A stretch of DNA of 64,000 bases from Planctomycetia bacterium (GCA_015709575.1 CP054190.1:1426001-1490000); one strand, 5' to 3'. Counted from the first letter of the stretch, positions 53,165 to 62,155 are shown. Program-made: numbers and translations. The notes: generated by a model from the letters alone, not told the origin.

Positions 53165-53764
53165 ATGCTGCAACGACAGGAACCAGAACCGGTCGCATCA
53201 CAGAAGGGAATCAACAACGCCCTGGGCGTCATGACGTTCGTCTTCAGGGCGTTCGCCGTGACGATCGAGGTCTTCCTGCGCCGCCCGGACTCGTTCGGCG
53301 AGCGCTACTTCGGCCTCCAAGCTGCGGCCGGGTTCATGCTGATCCTGATCTGGCCGGCTTTCTGGGAAGGCCACAGTCCAGGACCGATGCTCGTCTTCCT
53401 GGCGCTCTACTGGTTGGCGCTGCTCATCGCTCGCCTCCGCACCAAGTGGCGCGTGAGACGCGGCGGTCCGCAGCCGCACACGCTCTACAACGGCGCGCCA
53501 ACGCTTCAGAAGGTCTGGCGGCGCAGCCCGGAGCAGCGGATCAAGACGGTCATCGAGCCGCTCTACCTTGTCTTCATGGCGCTGTGCGTAGCGATCATGA
53601 GCGTGCCGCTTGCGACGTATATGGCGCTGGCCGGCATATGCGCCGCCGCCTCGTCCGGCATGAGTGGGGCGCTCCAGCACCGCCGCACGATGGACCTGCA
53701 CGACGCCTTTGTTGAACAGCGCGGCTCGGCGGAAGCGTTCCGCCGCATGCGCGACGGTCGGTGA
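53165..53764 (+). CDS. membrane protein following the coupling ATPase
   Basis: From ATG 53165 (GGGAGATTCGACC upstream) the 199-aa product has four likely TM segments (MTFVFRAFAVTIEVF, LQAAAGFMLILIWPAFW, MLVFLALYWLALLIARL, LVFMALCVAIMSVPLATYMA). Middle and end are basic. No family is recognised. Its place behind a coupling ATPase without TM segments suggests it forms the membrane part of that complex, as an inference. Confidence 0.72.
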   Translation: MLQRQEPEPVASQKGINNALGVMTFVFRAFAVTIEVFLRRPDSFGERYFGLQAAAGFMLILIWPAFWEGHSPGPMLVFLALYWLALLIARLRTKWRVRRGGPQPHTLYNGAPTLQKVWRRSPEQRIKTVIEPLYLVFMALCVAIMSVPLATYMALAGICAAASSGMSGALQHRRTMDLHDAFVEQRGSAEAFRRMRDGR

Positions 53765-53792
53765 TCCACTCATTCCACAGGAGAACAGATTC

Positions 53793-54080
53793 ATGGCACA
53801 CGAAGAGTCAACACAGAAGATCGGCGCCGGCCACGCCTCGGCGATGTTCCGGCAGGGCCTCGCCGAACTGCGCGGAGCACTCTATCCGGAGTCGAACGTC
53901 GCGCAGCCGACGGTCTATGGCATCGCCGGCACGAAGACGCCCGGCGAAGTCATGCAGGAGAAGCAGGGTGAGGCGCGCGACCCGGACGAGCAGCCCTCCA
54001 TCCTGAACGAGCGGCTGAAGCAGGCGGAGAAGGAACGCGAATCGCGCGATCCGGAGCTGCCGCAACAGGAACGGGATTGA
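53793..54080 (+). CDS. small hydrophilic protein of the transfer region
   Basis: ATG 53793 follows CAGGAGAACAG, giving 95 aa. It is helical and charged (MAHEESTQKIGAGHASAMFR, PSILNERLKQAEKERESRDP) with no TM or signal segment. A helix near 15-35 may bind a partner. It is 28 bp after the membrane-protein gene. Family unknown. Confidence 0.72.
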   Translation: MAHEESTQKIGAGHASAMFRQGLAELRGALYPESNVAQPTVYGIAGTKTPGEVMQEKQGEARDPDEQPSILNERLKQAEKERESRDPELPQQERD

Positions 54081-54119
54081 CCAGCAGTCGGCACGCGCCG
54101 CGCGAAGGAGAGCAGCATC

Positions 54120-54839
54120 ATGCCTTTCGTCATGTTCATCAGTCTCGTCATCATCGGGTGGTACATCTGGTATCGCATCGCCGGATGGCACGGGCGGCGC
54201 CATGTCGGCTGGATGCGTGAAGCGTGGATCGACTGTCCGGCGTCTGCTGTTCGTGATGCCATAGTCGAGCGTTTCGGCAACGGCGATCGAACCTACTTGG
54301 AGGGATGCCACACCATCGACTTCTACCGCCGCGGCAAACCGGGGGTGACTCGGGTGCGGCATCCAGGCGGAGTCGAGTTCGGCGAGATCCCCGCGATGCT
54401 GAGCATCTGCGTGGCCGTAGTCAATGGCAGAACCCTTGTGACGCCCCGCATCGACATCCTGCCGGAAGTTCGGCTGTTCCGGGCGGCGGAGCAGTACTTT
54501 CACGATCGCGCCATTGCCGAGTGCAGAGTGATCGTCGGTGAACTGAAGCAGACAGTCGCATGGCGCGCGCAGCGCGAGCGCGAAGCGCGGCAGATTCGTG
54601 AAGCGCCCGCGCCCTCGGCGGACCAGTCCGACTACGCGGCGCTCGGGCTCAAACCGGGCGCAACCTGGGAGCAGGTGCAGGCCGCGTACCGCGACGCCTG
54701 CCTCAAGTACCACCCCGACCGGCTGACTGGGCAGAACGTGGAGCCGCACCTTGTCGAACTGGCGGTGCAGCGCTTCAACGCAACCTCGACGGCGTACCGG
54801 CGGCTACGGGAGCAACTCGCGGACCCCCAGCACGCCTGA
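54120..54839 (+). CDS. membrane-anchored J-domain protein
   Basis: The 239-aa product has one N-terminal TM segment (VMFISLVIIGWYIWYRI), a beta-rich central domain (~40-145), and a C-terminal J-domain (DYAALGLKPGATWEQVQAAY, CLKYHPDRL) with the HPD motif. J-domains stimulate Hsp70 (DnaK). Having the J-domain at the C-terminus behind a membrane anchor resembles DjlA-type or transfer-associated chaperones. It is preceded by AAGGAGAGCAG. It may assist assembly of the transfer apparatus. Confidence 0.88.
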   Translation: MPFVMFISLVIIGWYIWYRIAGWHGRRHVGWMREAWIDCPASAVRDAIVERFGNGDRTYLEGCHTIDFYRRGKPGVTRVRHPGGVEFGEIPAMLSICVAVVNGRTLVTPRIDILPEVRLFRAAEQYFHDRAIAECRVIVGELKQTVAWRAQREREARQIREAPAPSADQSDYAALGLKPGATWEQVQAAYRDACLKYHPDRLTGQNVEPHLVELAVQRFNATSTAYRRLREQLADPQHA

Positions 54840-54868
54840 GAGGGTCGTGTGAACGGAGAACCACGGCG

Positions 54869-55084
54869 ATGCGGCAGGAGCGTGTCCAGGTCGAAGCGGC
54901 GGAGCGGCGCGAGGGCGCGCCGTTCGCCATTCCGGCCGGAACGCCGGCGTGGATCACGCCTGAACTGATCGAAGCGACGCAGAAAGTCTGGGAACCCCGC
55001 TACGGAAGGCCGCTTTCTCCCGAAGAGGCGATTACAATTGTCCAGAACGCCGGACGGTTGTTCGAGCTTCTGTCGCGGGAGTAA
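54869..55084 (+). CDS. small protein preceding the serine recombinase
   Basis: The 71-aa product (TPAWITPELIEATQKVWEPR, YGRPLSPEEAITIVQNAGRL) has no recognised fold, though similar short proteins precede large serine recombinases in other elements (from memory). It ends six bases before the recombinase ATG. It may be a recombination directionality factor or regulator, by position only. Confidence 0.72.
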   Translation: MRQERVQVEAAERREGAPFAIPAGTPAWITPELIEATQKVWEPRYGRPLSPEEAITIVQNAGRLFELLSRE

Positions 55085-55090
55085 GGCACC

Positions 55091-56620
55091 ATGAAACGCT
55101 TCGTCGCCCTGGCACGGGTCAGCAGTCGGGAACAGGAACGCGAGGGCTTCTCACTCGCGGTCCAGGAGGATGCACTCAAGCGGTACGCCCTGGCCGCGGG
55201 CGGCGAGATTGTCCGGCTGTTCAAGGTGGCAGAAACTGCGAGCAAGAGCGATGAGCGGAAGACGTTCCGCGAGCTGATCGCCTACGGCAAGAAGCACGCG
55301 GAGGAACTCGACGGCCTGCTCTTCTACAAGGTTGATCGCGCCGCCCGCAACCTCTTCGACTACGTTGAACTCGAACGCCTCGAAAGCGAGTACGGCCTCG
55401 CCTTCATCTCGGTGTCACAGCCGACAGAGAACACGCCGGCCGGCCGCATGATGCGGCGGACGCTGGCGAACATGTCCGCGTTCTACACCGAGCAGCAGGC
55501 GCTCGATGTCAAGGAAGGGCTTGCCCGTCGCGTCCAGGAAGGCTGGTTCGTCGGCAAGGCGCCCTACGGCTACCGCAACGTGCGACGTGACGGCCGCTGC
55601 GTCACCGAAGTCGAGCCGGTGGCGGCGGAGAACGTCAAGCGAATCTTCAACCTCTACGCCTACGAACCGCTCACGCTCGATGGGCTTCGGGATCGGTTGC
55701 ACGCCGACGGCATGACCTATCGGTCCGATGCTCCGCGATTCACGCGGAGCAAGCTGCACGCCATGCTCACCGACCGGGCGTACATCGGAGAGATTCCGTT
55801 CAAGGGGCACTGGTATCCGGGCAAGCAGACTCCGCTCGTCGAACGCTCCACCTGGGACCGCGTGCAGGCGCTCCTGGGCGGGCACGTCTACCACGCGCAT
55901 CAAATGACCTTCGCCGGCGAGTTCATGACCTGCGGCCACTGCGGCCGGGCCATCACCGGCGAACAGGTGGTCAAGCGGTTTAAGAGCACGCCCGACCGTC
56001 GGTACGTCTACTACCGGTGCAGCGGCTACACCGCGCCTGGGCATCCGCGGGTGCGGGTGCCTGAAGCCGAACTGGACCGGCAGGTGCTCGAACTCTTCGG
56101 CCGGATGAAAGTGGAGGACCCGGAGGTCCGCGACTGGTTCCGCCTGGTCCTGGCCTCTCAGACGCGGGACGCCCAGAAGGACTCCCGCGCCCAGCGGGAA
56201 GAACTGACCCGGCAGGCGTCGCTCCTGGTCGCCCAACAGGACCGGCTCCTGAACCTGCGGCTCGGTGATGACGTGGATCAGGACACCTTCGCCCGGAAGC
56301 ACACGGAGCTTCGGGATCGGCTGGCGTCAATCAAGCTGCAACTGGACGTTCTGGACCGCTCCCACGACGAAACGGCGGAGCTGGCGGCGAAGGTGTTTGA
56401 ACTCTCGCAAACACTGCAAAACACGTGGGTTTCTGCGGATTACGCCACAAAGCGGCGAATCCTCGAAATCGTCTGTTTGAACTCCACCTTGGATGGCGCA
56501 AGTGCCGTATTTACAACGAGAAAGCCCTTCGACGTGCTCGTCGAAGGGCTTGATCTCTCGAAAAGTCGGGGCGACTGGATTCGAACCAGCGACCTTCTGC
56601 ACCCCATGCAGACGCGCTAA
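55091..56620 (+). CDS. large serine recombinase (integrase) of the element
   Basis: The 509-aa protein has the catalytic serine near residue 11 (LARVSSREQEREG), the Recombinase domain (APYGYRNVRRDGRCVTEVEP, MLTDRAYIGEIPFKGHWYPG), a zinc ribbon (FMTCGHCGRAI ... YVYYRCSGY) and a coiled-coil region (~370-430). It catalyses integration and excision. The last ~18 codons are antisense to the tRNA-Pro gene and the stop TAA (56618-56620) lies inside it. GGAG precedes the ATG. Confidence 0.94.
   Translation: MKRFVALARVSSREQEREGFSLAVQEDALKRYALAAGGEIVRLFKVAETASKSDERKTFRELIAYGKKHAEELDGLLFYKVDRAARNLFDYVELERLESEYGLAFISVSQPTENTPAGRMMRRTLANMSAFYTEQQALDVKEGLARRVQEGWFVGKAPYGYRNVRRDGRCVTEVEPVAAENVKRIFNLYAYEPLTLDGLRDRLHADGMTYRSDAPRFTRSKLHAMLTDRAYIGEIPFKGHWYPGKQTPLVERSTWDRVQALLGGHVYHAHQMTFAGEFMTCGHCGRAITGEQVVKRFKSTPDRRYVYYRCSGYTAPGHPRVRVPEAELDRQVLELFGRMKVEDPEVRDWFRLVLASQTRDAQKDSRAQREELTRQASLLVAQQDRLLNLRLGDDVDQDTFARKHTELRDRLASIKLQLDVLDRSHDETAELAAKVFELSQTLQNTWVSADYATKRRILEIVCLNSTLDGASAVFTTRKPFDVLVEGLDLSKSRGDWIRTSDLLHPMQTR
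56522..56551 (-). terminator. terminator of the tRNA-Pro transcript, inside the recombinase gene
   Basis: A perfect 12-bp stem AAGCCCTTCGAC (56522-56533) with 56540-56551 and a 6-base loop. On the minus strand it is followed by TCTCGTTG, weakly T-rich, after a 14-base gap downstream of the tRNA 3' end. It therefore ends the tRNA transcript and simultaneously encodes recombinase residues on the plus strand. Confidence 0.7.
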
Positions 56621-56640
56621 CCAGACTGCGCCACGCCCCG
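56566..56640 (-). tRNA. tRNA-Pro (anticodon GGG)
   Basis: The minus-strand sequence folds as a cloverleaf. A 7-bp acceptor stem has C1-G72 and discriminator A73 (56566). The D-stem is GCGC. The anticodon stem is TCTGC/GCAGA with loop ATGGGGT (anticodon bases at 56605-56603). The T-arm is GCTGG-TTCGAAT-CCAGT. CCA is not encoded. C1-G72 and A73 are typical of bacterial proline tRNAs. It overlaps the recombinase gene end by 55 bp and is the presumed attachment site of the element. Confidence 0.93.
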
Positions 56641-56759
56641 GGCTGTCCCGCGTCGCGGCGGCCTTGGAAATAGCCCAGCCGCCACGCGAGAGCCGTCCAC
56701 CCTATCGCCCTTCGCGCTGTCCCGTCAAGCTTCGGCCGGCAAGCCCACCCCGACGGCCG

Positions 56760-57323
56760 TCACGCCCGACTGTCCCATAGCGGGTCGGCCACGCCCAGCG
56801 CCGCGTTCTGTGAGCGGGCCATCACGAACAGCGCATCCGACAACCGGTTCAGATAGATGAGCGACTCCGGGCGGATCGGCTCCGATTCCGACAGCGTCAG
56901 CACGTCGCGCTCCGCCCGCCTGCAGACGGCCCGGGCGATGTGCAGCGCCGCGGCCGGCGGGCTGCCGCCGGGCAGTACGAAATTTTCGAGCGGCGACAGG
57001 GACTCGCTCAACTCGTCCATCAGGCGCTCCAGCGCCTCCACGTGCCGCGCGCTGACGTGCGGCACGGGGCGGGTCGCCTGCGCCGCGGCGGGCGTGCACA
57101 GGTCGGCCCCCAGGTGGAACAACTCGTTCTGGATCCGCCGCAGCGGCTCGACCAGGTGCGACGACAAGCCCGCCGCGATGGCCGCGCCGATGTGGCTGTT
57201 CAGCTCATCGACGGCGCCGTAGGCGGTGACCCGCGGCGAATTCTTGGGGACGCGCGACCCATCACCCAGGCCGGTGGTTCCGTCGTCGCCGGTGCGGGTG
57301 TAGACGCGCGTGATTCTCGGCAT
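56760..57323 (-). CDS. pduO: PduO-type cob(I)alamin adenosyltransferase
   Basis: The 187-aa protein adenosylates Co(I) corrinoid to make adenosylcobalamin. The ATP-binding N-terminal motif TRTGDDGTTGLGDGSRVPKN and the helices with YGAVDELNSHIGAA and RRAERDVLTLSESEPI are diagnostic. The core has the family's typical four-helix-bundle length. It is the first chromosomal gene right of the tRNA. The rest of the corrinoid pathway is not in the window. Confidence 0.95.
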   Translation of the reverse strand: MPRITRVYTRTGDDGTTGLGDGSRVPKNSPRVTAYGAVDELNSHIGAAIAAGLSSHLVEPLRRIQNELFHLGADLCTPAAAQATRPVPHVSARHVEALERLMDELSESLSPLENFVLPGGSPPAAALHIARAVCRRAERDVLTLSESEPIRPESLIYLNRLSDALFVMARSQNAALGVADPLWDSRA

Positions 57324-58225
57324 GAAAGGCTCCAGCAGGAATCGGGGTGGCCGTTCGATTCAGCGGGCATTGTCGCGTTCTGGCGCACGCATACGCGGAG
57401 CACCGCGAAAATGCGCCACCCGGTCACCCGGCGCAAAGGGGCGCCACCCGACGCGCGCCATTCGTCGCATAAACACGCCACCCGGCGGGCACGCGCGCCA
57501 CTCGTCGCAAAAGCACGCCATCGGGCGCGAACGCAACTGACCCGGCCGCGGTCGCGTTGACCCACGGCCAACCGATCCTATCCGCGGCGGGCGCACCGCG
57601 GGGATGCAGCCATTATCGCCCGACGCGCTCGGGAATGAGGCCGCGGGTAGGAGGCGATGTCCGATTGGCCGCGTTATCGCGCCAACCGGTGGGCCTCGGA
57701 CGCCCTTTTTTCACCAGGGTCGCGGGCGTTTTTCATAATGCTCTGTGTGCACGGTTGCGGCGAAGGCCGCCGCGCCGGCCAAGGGAGCGGATTGTGTTCC
57801 GACGAAAAATGCGCACCGTCGAAGGACGAACCGACGCAGCCCCCGTGGAACGCGGCGGCGTAACGGATCGAGGACCGCAGGGGCAGCCCGGCGAACCGGC
57901 GGCACGCGGCGGAGCAGTCGCTTCATCCAACACACTCGCTACGGAAAGCCCGGCCGCGGCGGACGTTTCTGCCGGAAGCGGGTGTGCGAGCCGGGATCGG
58001 GTCGGTGGCGCCGTTCCGGATCGGTGCGATGCCAGTGATCCGTGCGATGGCGCTACAGAGCGCGGCATTGCGAGCGGGAGCTTCGGCGGTGGCCACGCGG
58101 GTCACACGCCCGCGGCGAACGGACCGACGCTCGCGGGCAGTACTCGAAACGACGATGGCGGTCGGGCGGGGCGGGAGCCGCATCGATCGATGAGTTCGGG
58201 AGAGAACCGAAGGGGAGGCGGAGAC
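57324..58225. repeat. GC-rich intergenic region with recurring short repeats
   Basis: About 900 bp without a credible gene. Around 57400-57545 units of the type CGCCACCCGGCG, CACTCGTCGCAAAAGCACGC and GCGCCATTCGTCGCATAAAC recur. CGCGAAAATGCGCCACCCGG (57404-57423) reappears inverted as CCGGGTGGCGCATTTTCGCG at 58738-58757. A further GC-rich cluster lies at 63410-63475. The long plus frame through here has only low-complexity residues. Confidence 0.6.
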
Positions 58226-58663
58226 ATGCACATGGAAGACTGGAAGCGATCATTCGTGGACAAGCTGGGGCACGCCCAATCGCAATGGAATCGGCGCTTC
58301 GAGGAGACGCTGGACACGGTGATCGTGCCGGTGTTCGAGGAGATGGCCGCGTTCCTGCGCACGAACGGGTTCCACGTCTCCTGCCCGATGCGGCAGGAGG
58401 GCCGGCGCTCGCACAAATTCGAGCTGGCCGAGAATGCGTACGTCCTGCTCATATTCCGCGCAACGTCGATCGGCGAGTTCGAGCTGCGGACGGAGCACTT
58501 CGTGCCCGGTCGCGAGCCGACGATGAACAAGGCGCTGTGCCGGGTTGCCGAGGTGAATGACACGTGGGCGCGGCAGCAGTTCCAGTCGGCGATGGACGCC
58601 TTCATCGAGAACCTGGCCGGCAGCCGGCAGGCGGCGCAGGTGGAGCAGCTCGTCGGCGTGTGA
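58226..58663 (+). CDS. conserved-looking uncharacterised protein
   Basis: ATG 58226 (GGGGAGGCGGAG upstream) gives 145 aa. The sequence alternates helices (RFEETLDTVIVPVFEEMAAF) and strands (FHVSCPMRQEG, YVLLIFRATSIGEFELRTEH) and ends in a long helix (QFQSAMDAFIENLAGS). No signal, TM segment or known motif is seen. It is not recognised. It stands alone between GC-rich repeat stretches and ahead of convergent ilvC. Confidence 0.72.
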   Translation: MHMEDWKRSFVDKLGHAQSQWNRRFEETLDTVIVPVFEEMAAFLRTNGFHVSCPMRQEGRRSHKFELAENAYVLLIFRATSIGEFELRTEHFVPGREPTMNKALCRVAEVNDTWARQQFQSAMDAFIENLAGSRQAAQVEQLVGV

Positions 58664-58776
58664 GCCGGTGGCGGGGCGGATCGAGCGCCGAACAGCGCGA
58701 ACCAGCGCCGAAACGCGCGAAAGCACGCAGCCCGGCGCCGGGTGGCGCATTTTCGCGACCCGCGCGAATCGCGGCG

Positions 58777-59784
58777 TCAGGCGCCGCGCGCAGCAGCGCG
58801 GAGCCGTGCGCCGACCGCCTCGATCGGATGGGCGGCGTCCATCGCCAGTTGACGATTCATCGCGGCGTAGCCGGAATCGGCCTCTGCGGCCCATTCCCGC
58901 GCAAATTGTCCGCTGCGGATCTCAGACAGAATTCCGCGCAGCGTGTCGCGAACGTGCGCATCGACGACCCGCGGCCCACGGGTCATGTCGCCGAAGCGGG
59001 CCGTGCCGCTAATCCGTTCGCGCGCCCCGGCCGGCCCGAGTTCGTGTACCAGGTCGGACAGAATCTTCAACTCGTGGCAACATTCAAAGTAGGCCAGTTC
59101 GGCCGGATAGCCGGCCTCCACCAGTACGTCGAACGCCGTCCGCACCAGCGCCCCAAGACCGCCGCACAGCACGGCCTGCTCGCCGAACAGGTCCGTTTCC
59201 GTTTCGTTCGCCAGCGTCGTTTCAAGGATGCCGGTGCGCGCGGCGCCGATTCCCGCAGCCCAGGCGAGCGCAACGGCGCGCGCGTTGCCGGTGGTGTCGC
59301 AATGGACACCGAATAGCGCAAAGGGGCCGCCGCCGGCGACAAAAAGCTCACGAACGGCGCGACCTTGCGCCTTTGGCGCGACCAGCACCAGGTCAGTTCC
59401 GGGCGGCGCGGCCAGCCCGCCGAAGTGCGCCGCATAGCCATGGATGAGTCCGATGCAGGCGCCGGCGCGCATGTGCGGAGCGATTGAGTGCTGAAAGATC
59501 CGCGGGATGCGCTCATCCGGCAGGGCCAGGATCAGCAGGTCGGCCGTCGCGGCGGCGTCCTCGATCGAGACGGGCGCAAAGCCGTCCGCCAGTGCGCGCG
59601 CGTGGCGCGGGCTGCCGGGGCGCTGGGCGACGATCACGGAGACGCCGCTGTCGCGGAGATTCAGGGCGTGGGCGCTGCCCTGCGAGCCGTAGCCGAGCAC
59701 CGCGACGCGCCGCGATTGAAGCGGATCGAGCGGGGCATCCGCTCCGCGCAGGATGACCGCGGGGGAATGGCGGTTATGATTCAT
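58777..59784 (-). CDS. ilvC: ketol-acid reductoisomerase
   Basis: The 335-aa class I enzyme converts acetolactate to dihydroxyisovalerate with NADPH in valine/leucine/isoleucine synthesis. The Rossmann motif is LGYGSQGSAHALNLRDSG; LVAPKAQG gives the catalytic Lys; ETETDLFGEQ and YFECCHEL carry metal-binding Asp and Glu residues; ISGTARFGD holds the substrate Ser. All key residues are present. It stands alone: ilvB, ilvN and ilvD are not adjacent. The start codon has only a weak ribosome site. Confidence 0.94.
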   Translation of the reverse strand: MNHNRHSPAVILRGADAPLDPLQSRRVAVLGYGSQGSAHALNLRDSGVSVIVAQRPGSPRHARALADGFAPVSIEDAAATADLLILALPDERIPRIFQHSIAPHMRAGACIGLIHGYAAHFGGLAAPPGTDLVLVAPKAQGRAVRELFVAGGGPFALFGVHCDTTGNARAVALAWAAGIGAARTGILETTLANETETDLFGEQAVLCGGLGALVRTAFDVLVEAGYPAELAYFECCHELKILSDLVHELGPAGARERISGTARFGDMTRGPRVVDAHVRDTLRGILSEIRSGQFAREWAAEADSGYAAMNRQLAMDAAHPIEAVGARLRAAARGA

Positions 59785-59857
59785 GGGGGCAGATTATTCG
59801 CGGATGAGCGCCGGCAACAGTCGCGGATTGGGCCGGGCGATTGGCACGATGGGAGCG

Positions 59858-62155
59858 ATGATGCGGGATTGCGTGAGGCCTCCGGTGGGATTCGGCGTGA
59901 TTCTGGCCGGGTTCGGCGTGCTGCTGGCGCTGCGGGCGCCCGTCGCGCTGGCGGCGGAGCCGCTGCCGCGGATGGTGATCGGGCGCGACGACATCGAAGT
60001 CACGCAATCGATGCGGATCGAGGCGGCGCCGGGACTGAACATCGAGGATCGCAACGGCAACGGCGTCATCCACGTGCGGGCGTCGAACATCACGATCGAG
60101 CTGGGGGACGTGCCGATCTCGGGGGCGCTGGTCGGTGCAGCCGCGGATGGCTTTAAGGGCGTTGCGATCCGGATCGATGGGCAGAAGAACGTCACGATCC
60201 GGGGCGGGAACATTCGCGGCTATCGCGCCGCGGTATGGGCCAGCGACGCCGACGGCCTGACGATAGAGCGCCTGTCGGCGACCGACCTCTGGCGGCAGCA
60301 TCTTCGATCCAACATCGAGTTCGAAGATGCGCGCGACTGGCTGCGGCCGCATGAGAACGACCAGCGCGAGTGGTTCGAGAAGTACGGCGCGGCGATCTTC
60401 GTGGAGAACTCGTCGGGGGTCACGATTCGCGGGTGTCGCGGGCACTTTCTGCAGAACGGGCTGATTCTCTCGAACGTGGCGAATGCCCGGGTCTATGACA
60501 ACGATTTCTCGTTCAACTCCGGCTGGGGCATTGCCCTGTGGCGCAGCAGCGGCAACACCATCGCCCATAACTCGACCGATTTCTGCATTCGCGGCTACAG
60601 CCACGGCGTCTACAACCGCGGGCAGGACTCGGCCGGCATTCTGCTGTTCGAGCAGAGCAGCCGGAATGTCATCGCCAACAATTCGGCCACCCACTGCGGA
60701 GACGGTCTGTTCGCATTCGCGGGGCGCGAGGCGCTCGGAGAGGTGAAGGCGGCGGACGCAGACTTCGACTACCGCCGGCGCGGCTGCAATGAAAACGTCA
60801 TCGTCGGCAATGATTTCTCATATGCAGCGGCGCACGGGCTGGAGCTGACCTTTTCGTTCGACAACGTCGTGCTCTCAAACCGGTTCGTCGGCAACGCCAT
60901 TTGCGGCATCTGGGCCGGCTATTCGCGGGGCACGCTGATCGCGGACAACGAGTTTGAATCCAACGGCGACGCGGGGTACGGCCTCGAGCGCGGCGGCGTC
61001 AACATCGAGCATGGAGCGGACAACCGCATCGTCGGCAATCGTTTCTCTCGGAACAGCGCCGGCGTGCACCTGTGGTGGGATGAGGACGCAGCGCTGGCGA
61101 AGCTGCCATGGGCGGTCGCCAACGGCGTCGAGTCGACCCGCAACATCGTTCATGCAAATACATTCGACGGCGAGAAGCCGGCGATTCACCTGCGCGGCCC
61201 GGGCTTGGTGCATCTCGGCGCGAACACGCTCGCCGATGGCGGGGCTGCATCGGTCGAGCGCGAAGAAGCGCACCGCGCGGAGCCGATGGCGGCGGACCTG
61301 AAAATTCAGTTGCCGGAATTGCCGGGCGATCTGCCCGGTCAGCGGCGTGCGGTCGGTGCGCGCAGCTCGCTTGCCGGCCGCGAGCGGATCATCCTCGGCC
61401 CGTTTGGTCCGTGGGACCATCGCTCGATGTTTGTTCGGCCGCGCCTGACGCGCGGACCGAAGCACGTGTACGAGATGTACGAGTTTCGGGGCCGCAGCGC
61501 AAACGTCGTCACCGGCGAGTTCGTCACCATGTCGATGAACAGCGACGCGGAGCCGCACCTGTTCACGATCAGCGGTCGACAGCATGGCGCGCTGCCGTAT
61601 ACGTGCCGATTCGGCGGCGGCGGCGGCGAACGTGGGCGTCCACCGGTGGTGGTGTACGACGCGCGGGCTGCAATTGTCGACATGCTCTGGAACGTGACGG
61701 TATTTCCGTGGGACGACTCCTCTGACCCGCGCCGCGATGTGGACGCTTGGCGCGCCCGCGCGGCCTCGCCGGCTGCCCGCCGCGTCGGCGTGGATGACCT
61801 GACGCTGCGCTTCGGGCGCGGCGCTCCGGGCGACCTGCCTGCGCTGGCGGCGGCGGTGAAGGACGCCGGGATCGGTCCGGATCGATTTGGCGTGATCGCG
61901 CGCGGCTCGCTGGAGATGCGCCGCGGGACGTGGGAAATCGTGGTGCGCAGTGACGACGGGGTGCGCGTGCGGGTGGGCGAAAAGCCGCTGATCGAGAACT
62001 GGAATCCGCACGGACCAATGCGCGACGCAGCCACGCTGACGTTGCCGGAAGACGCGATCGTGGACTTTGAGGTGGAGTATTTTGAGGTCGATGGTAACGC
62101 CGAAATCGTCTTTGACGTTGTGCCGATCGAGGTCAGCCTGACCGCCACGCCGTAG
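59858..62155 (+). CDS. secreted right-handed beta-helix protein with C-terminal PA14-like domain
   Basis: ATG 59858 or 59861 follows GGGAG closely, giving ~765 aa; an upstream ATG at 59804 is less likely because it crowds the divergent ilvC. A signal peptide (VGFGVILAGFGVLLALRAPV) is followed by a NosD/parallel beta-helix repeat region (residues ~60-460; for example SGNTIAHNSTDFCIRGYSHG and FSFDNVVLSNRFVGNAICGI). The C-terminal ~150 residues (LEMRRGTWEIVVRSDDGVRV) look like a PA14/beta-sandwich. Likely a cell-surface or polysaccharide-acting protein. It precedes a glycosyltransferase gene. Confidence 0.82.
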   Translation: MMRDCVRPPVGFGVILAGFGVLLALRAPVALAAEPLPRMVIGRDDIEVTQSMRIEAAPGLNIEDRNGNGVIHVRASNITIELGDVPISGALVGAAADGFKGVAIRIDGQKNVTIRGGNIRGYRAAVWASDADGLTIERLSATDLWRQHLRSNIEFEDARDWLRPHENDQREWFEKYGAAIFVENSSGVTIRGCRGHFLQNGLILSNVANARVYDNDFSFNSGWGIALWRSSGNTIAHNSTDFCIRGYSHGVYNRGQDSAGILLFEQSSRNVIANNSATHCGDGLFAFAGREALGEVKAADADFDYRRRGCNENVIVGNDFSYAAAHGLELTFSFDNVVLSNRFVGNAICGIWAGYSRGTLIADNEFESNGDAGYGLERGGVNIEHGADNRIVGNRFSRNSAGVHLWWDEDAALAKLPWAVANGVESTRNIVHANTFDGEKPAIHLRGPGLVHLGANTLADGGAASVEREEAHRAEPMAADLKIQLPELPGDLPGQRRAVGARSSLAGRERIILGPFGPWDHRSMFVRPRLTRGPKHVYEMYEFRGRSANVVTGEFVTMSMNSDAEPHLFTISGRQHGALPYTCRFGGGGGERGRPPVVVYDARAAIVDMLWNVTVFPWDDSSDPRRDVDAWRARAASPAARRVGVDDLTLRFGRGAPGDLPALAAAVKDAGIGPDRFGVIARGSLEMRRGTWEIVVRSDDGVRVRVGEKPLIENWNPHGPMRDAATLTLPEDAIVDFEVEYFEVDGNAEIVFDVVPIEVSLTATP

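Noticed and set aside
1-56565. Left attachment site of the tRNA-Pro element
   Set aside because: No second copy of the tRNA 3' end (TTCGAATCCAG-type sequence) was seen in the window. The left boundary is probably outside, so the element's extent is not claimed.
56493-56780. Frame with GATGFEPATFCTPCRRANQT
   Set aside because: This is the well-known antisense translation of a tRNA gene, not a protein.
57557-58225. Long upstream extension of the gene at 58226
   Set aside because: Low-complexity GC-rich residues; the ribosome site and domain-like sequence begin at 58226.
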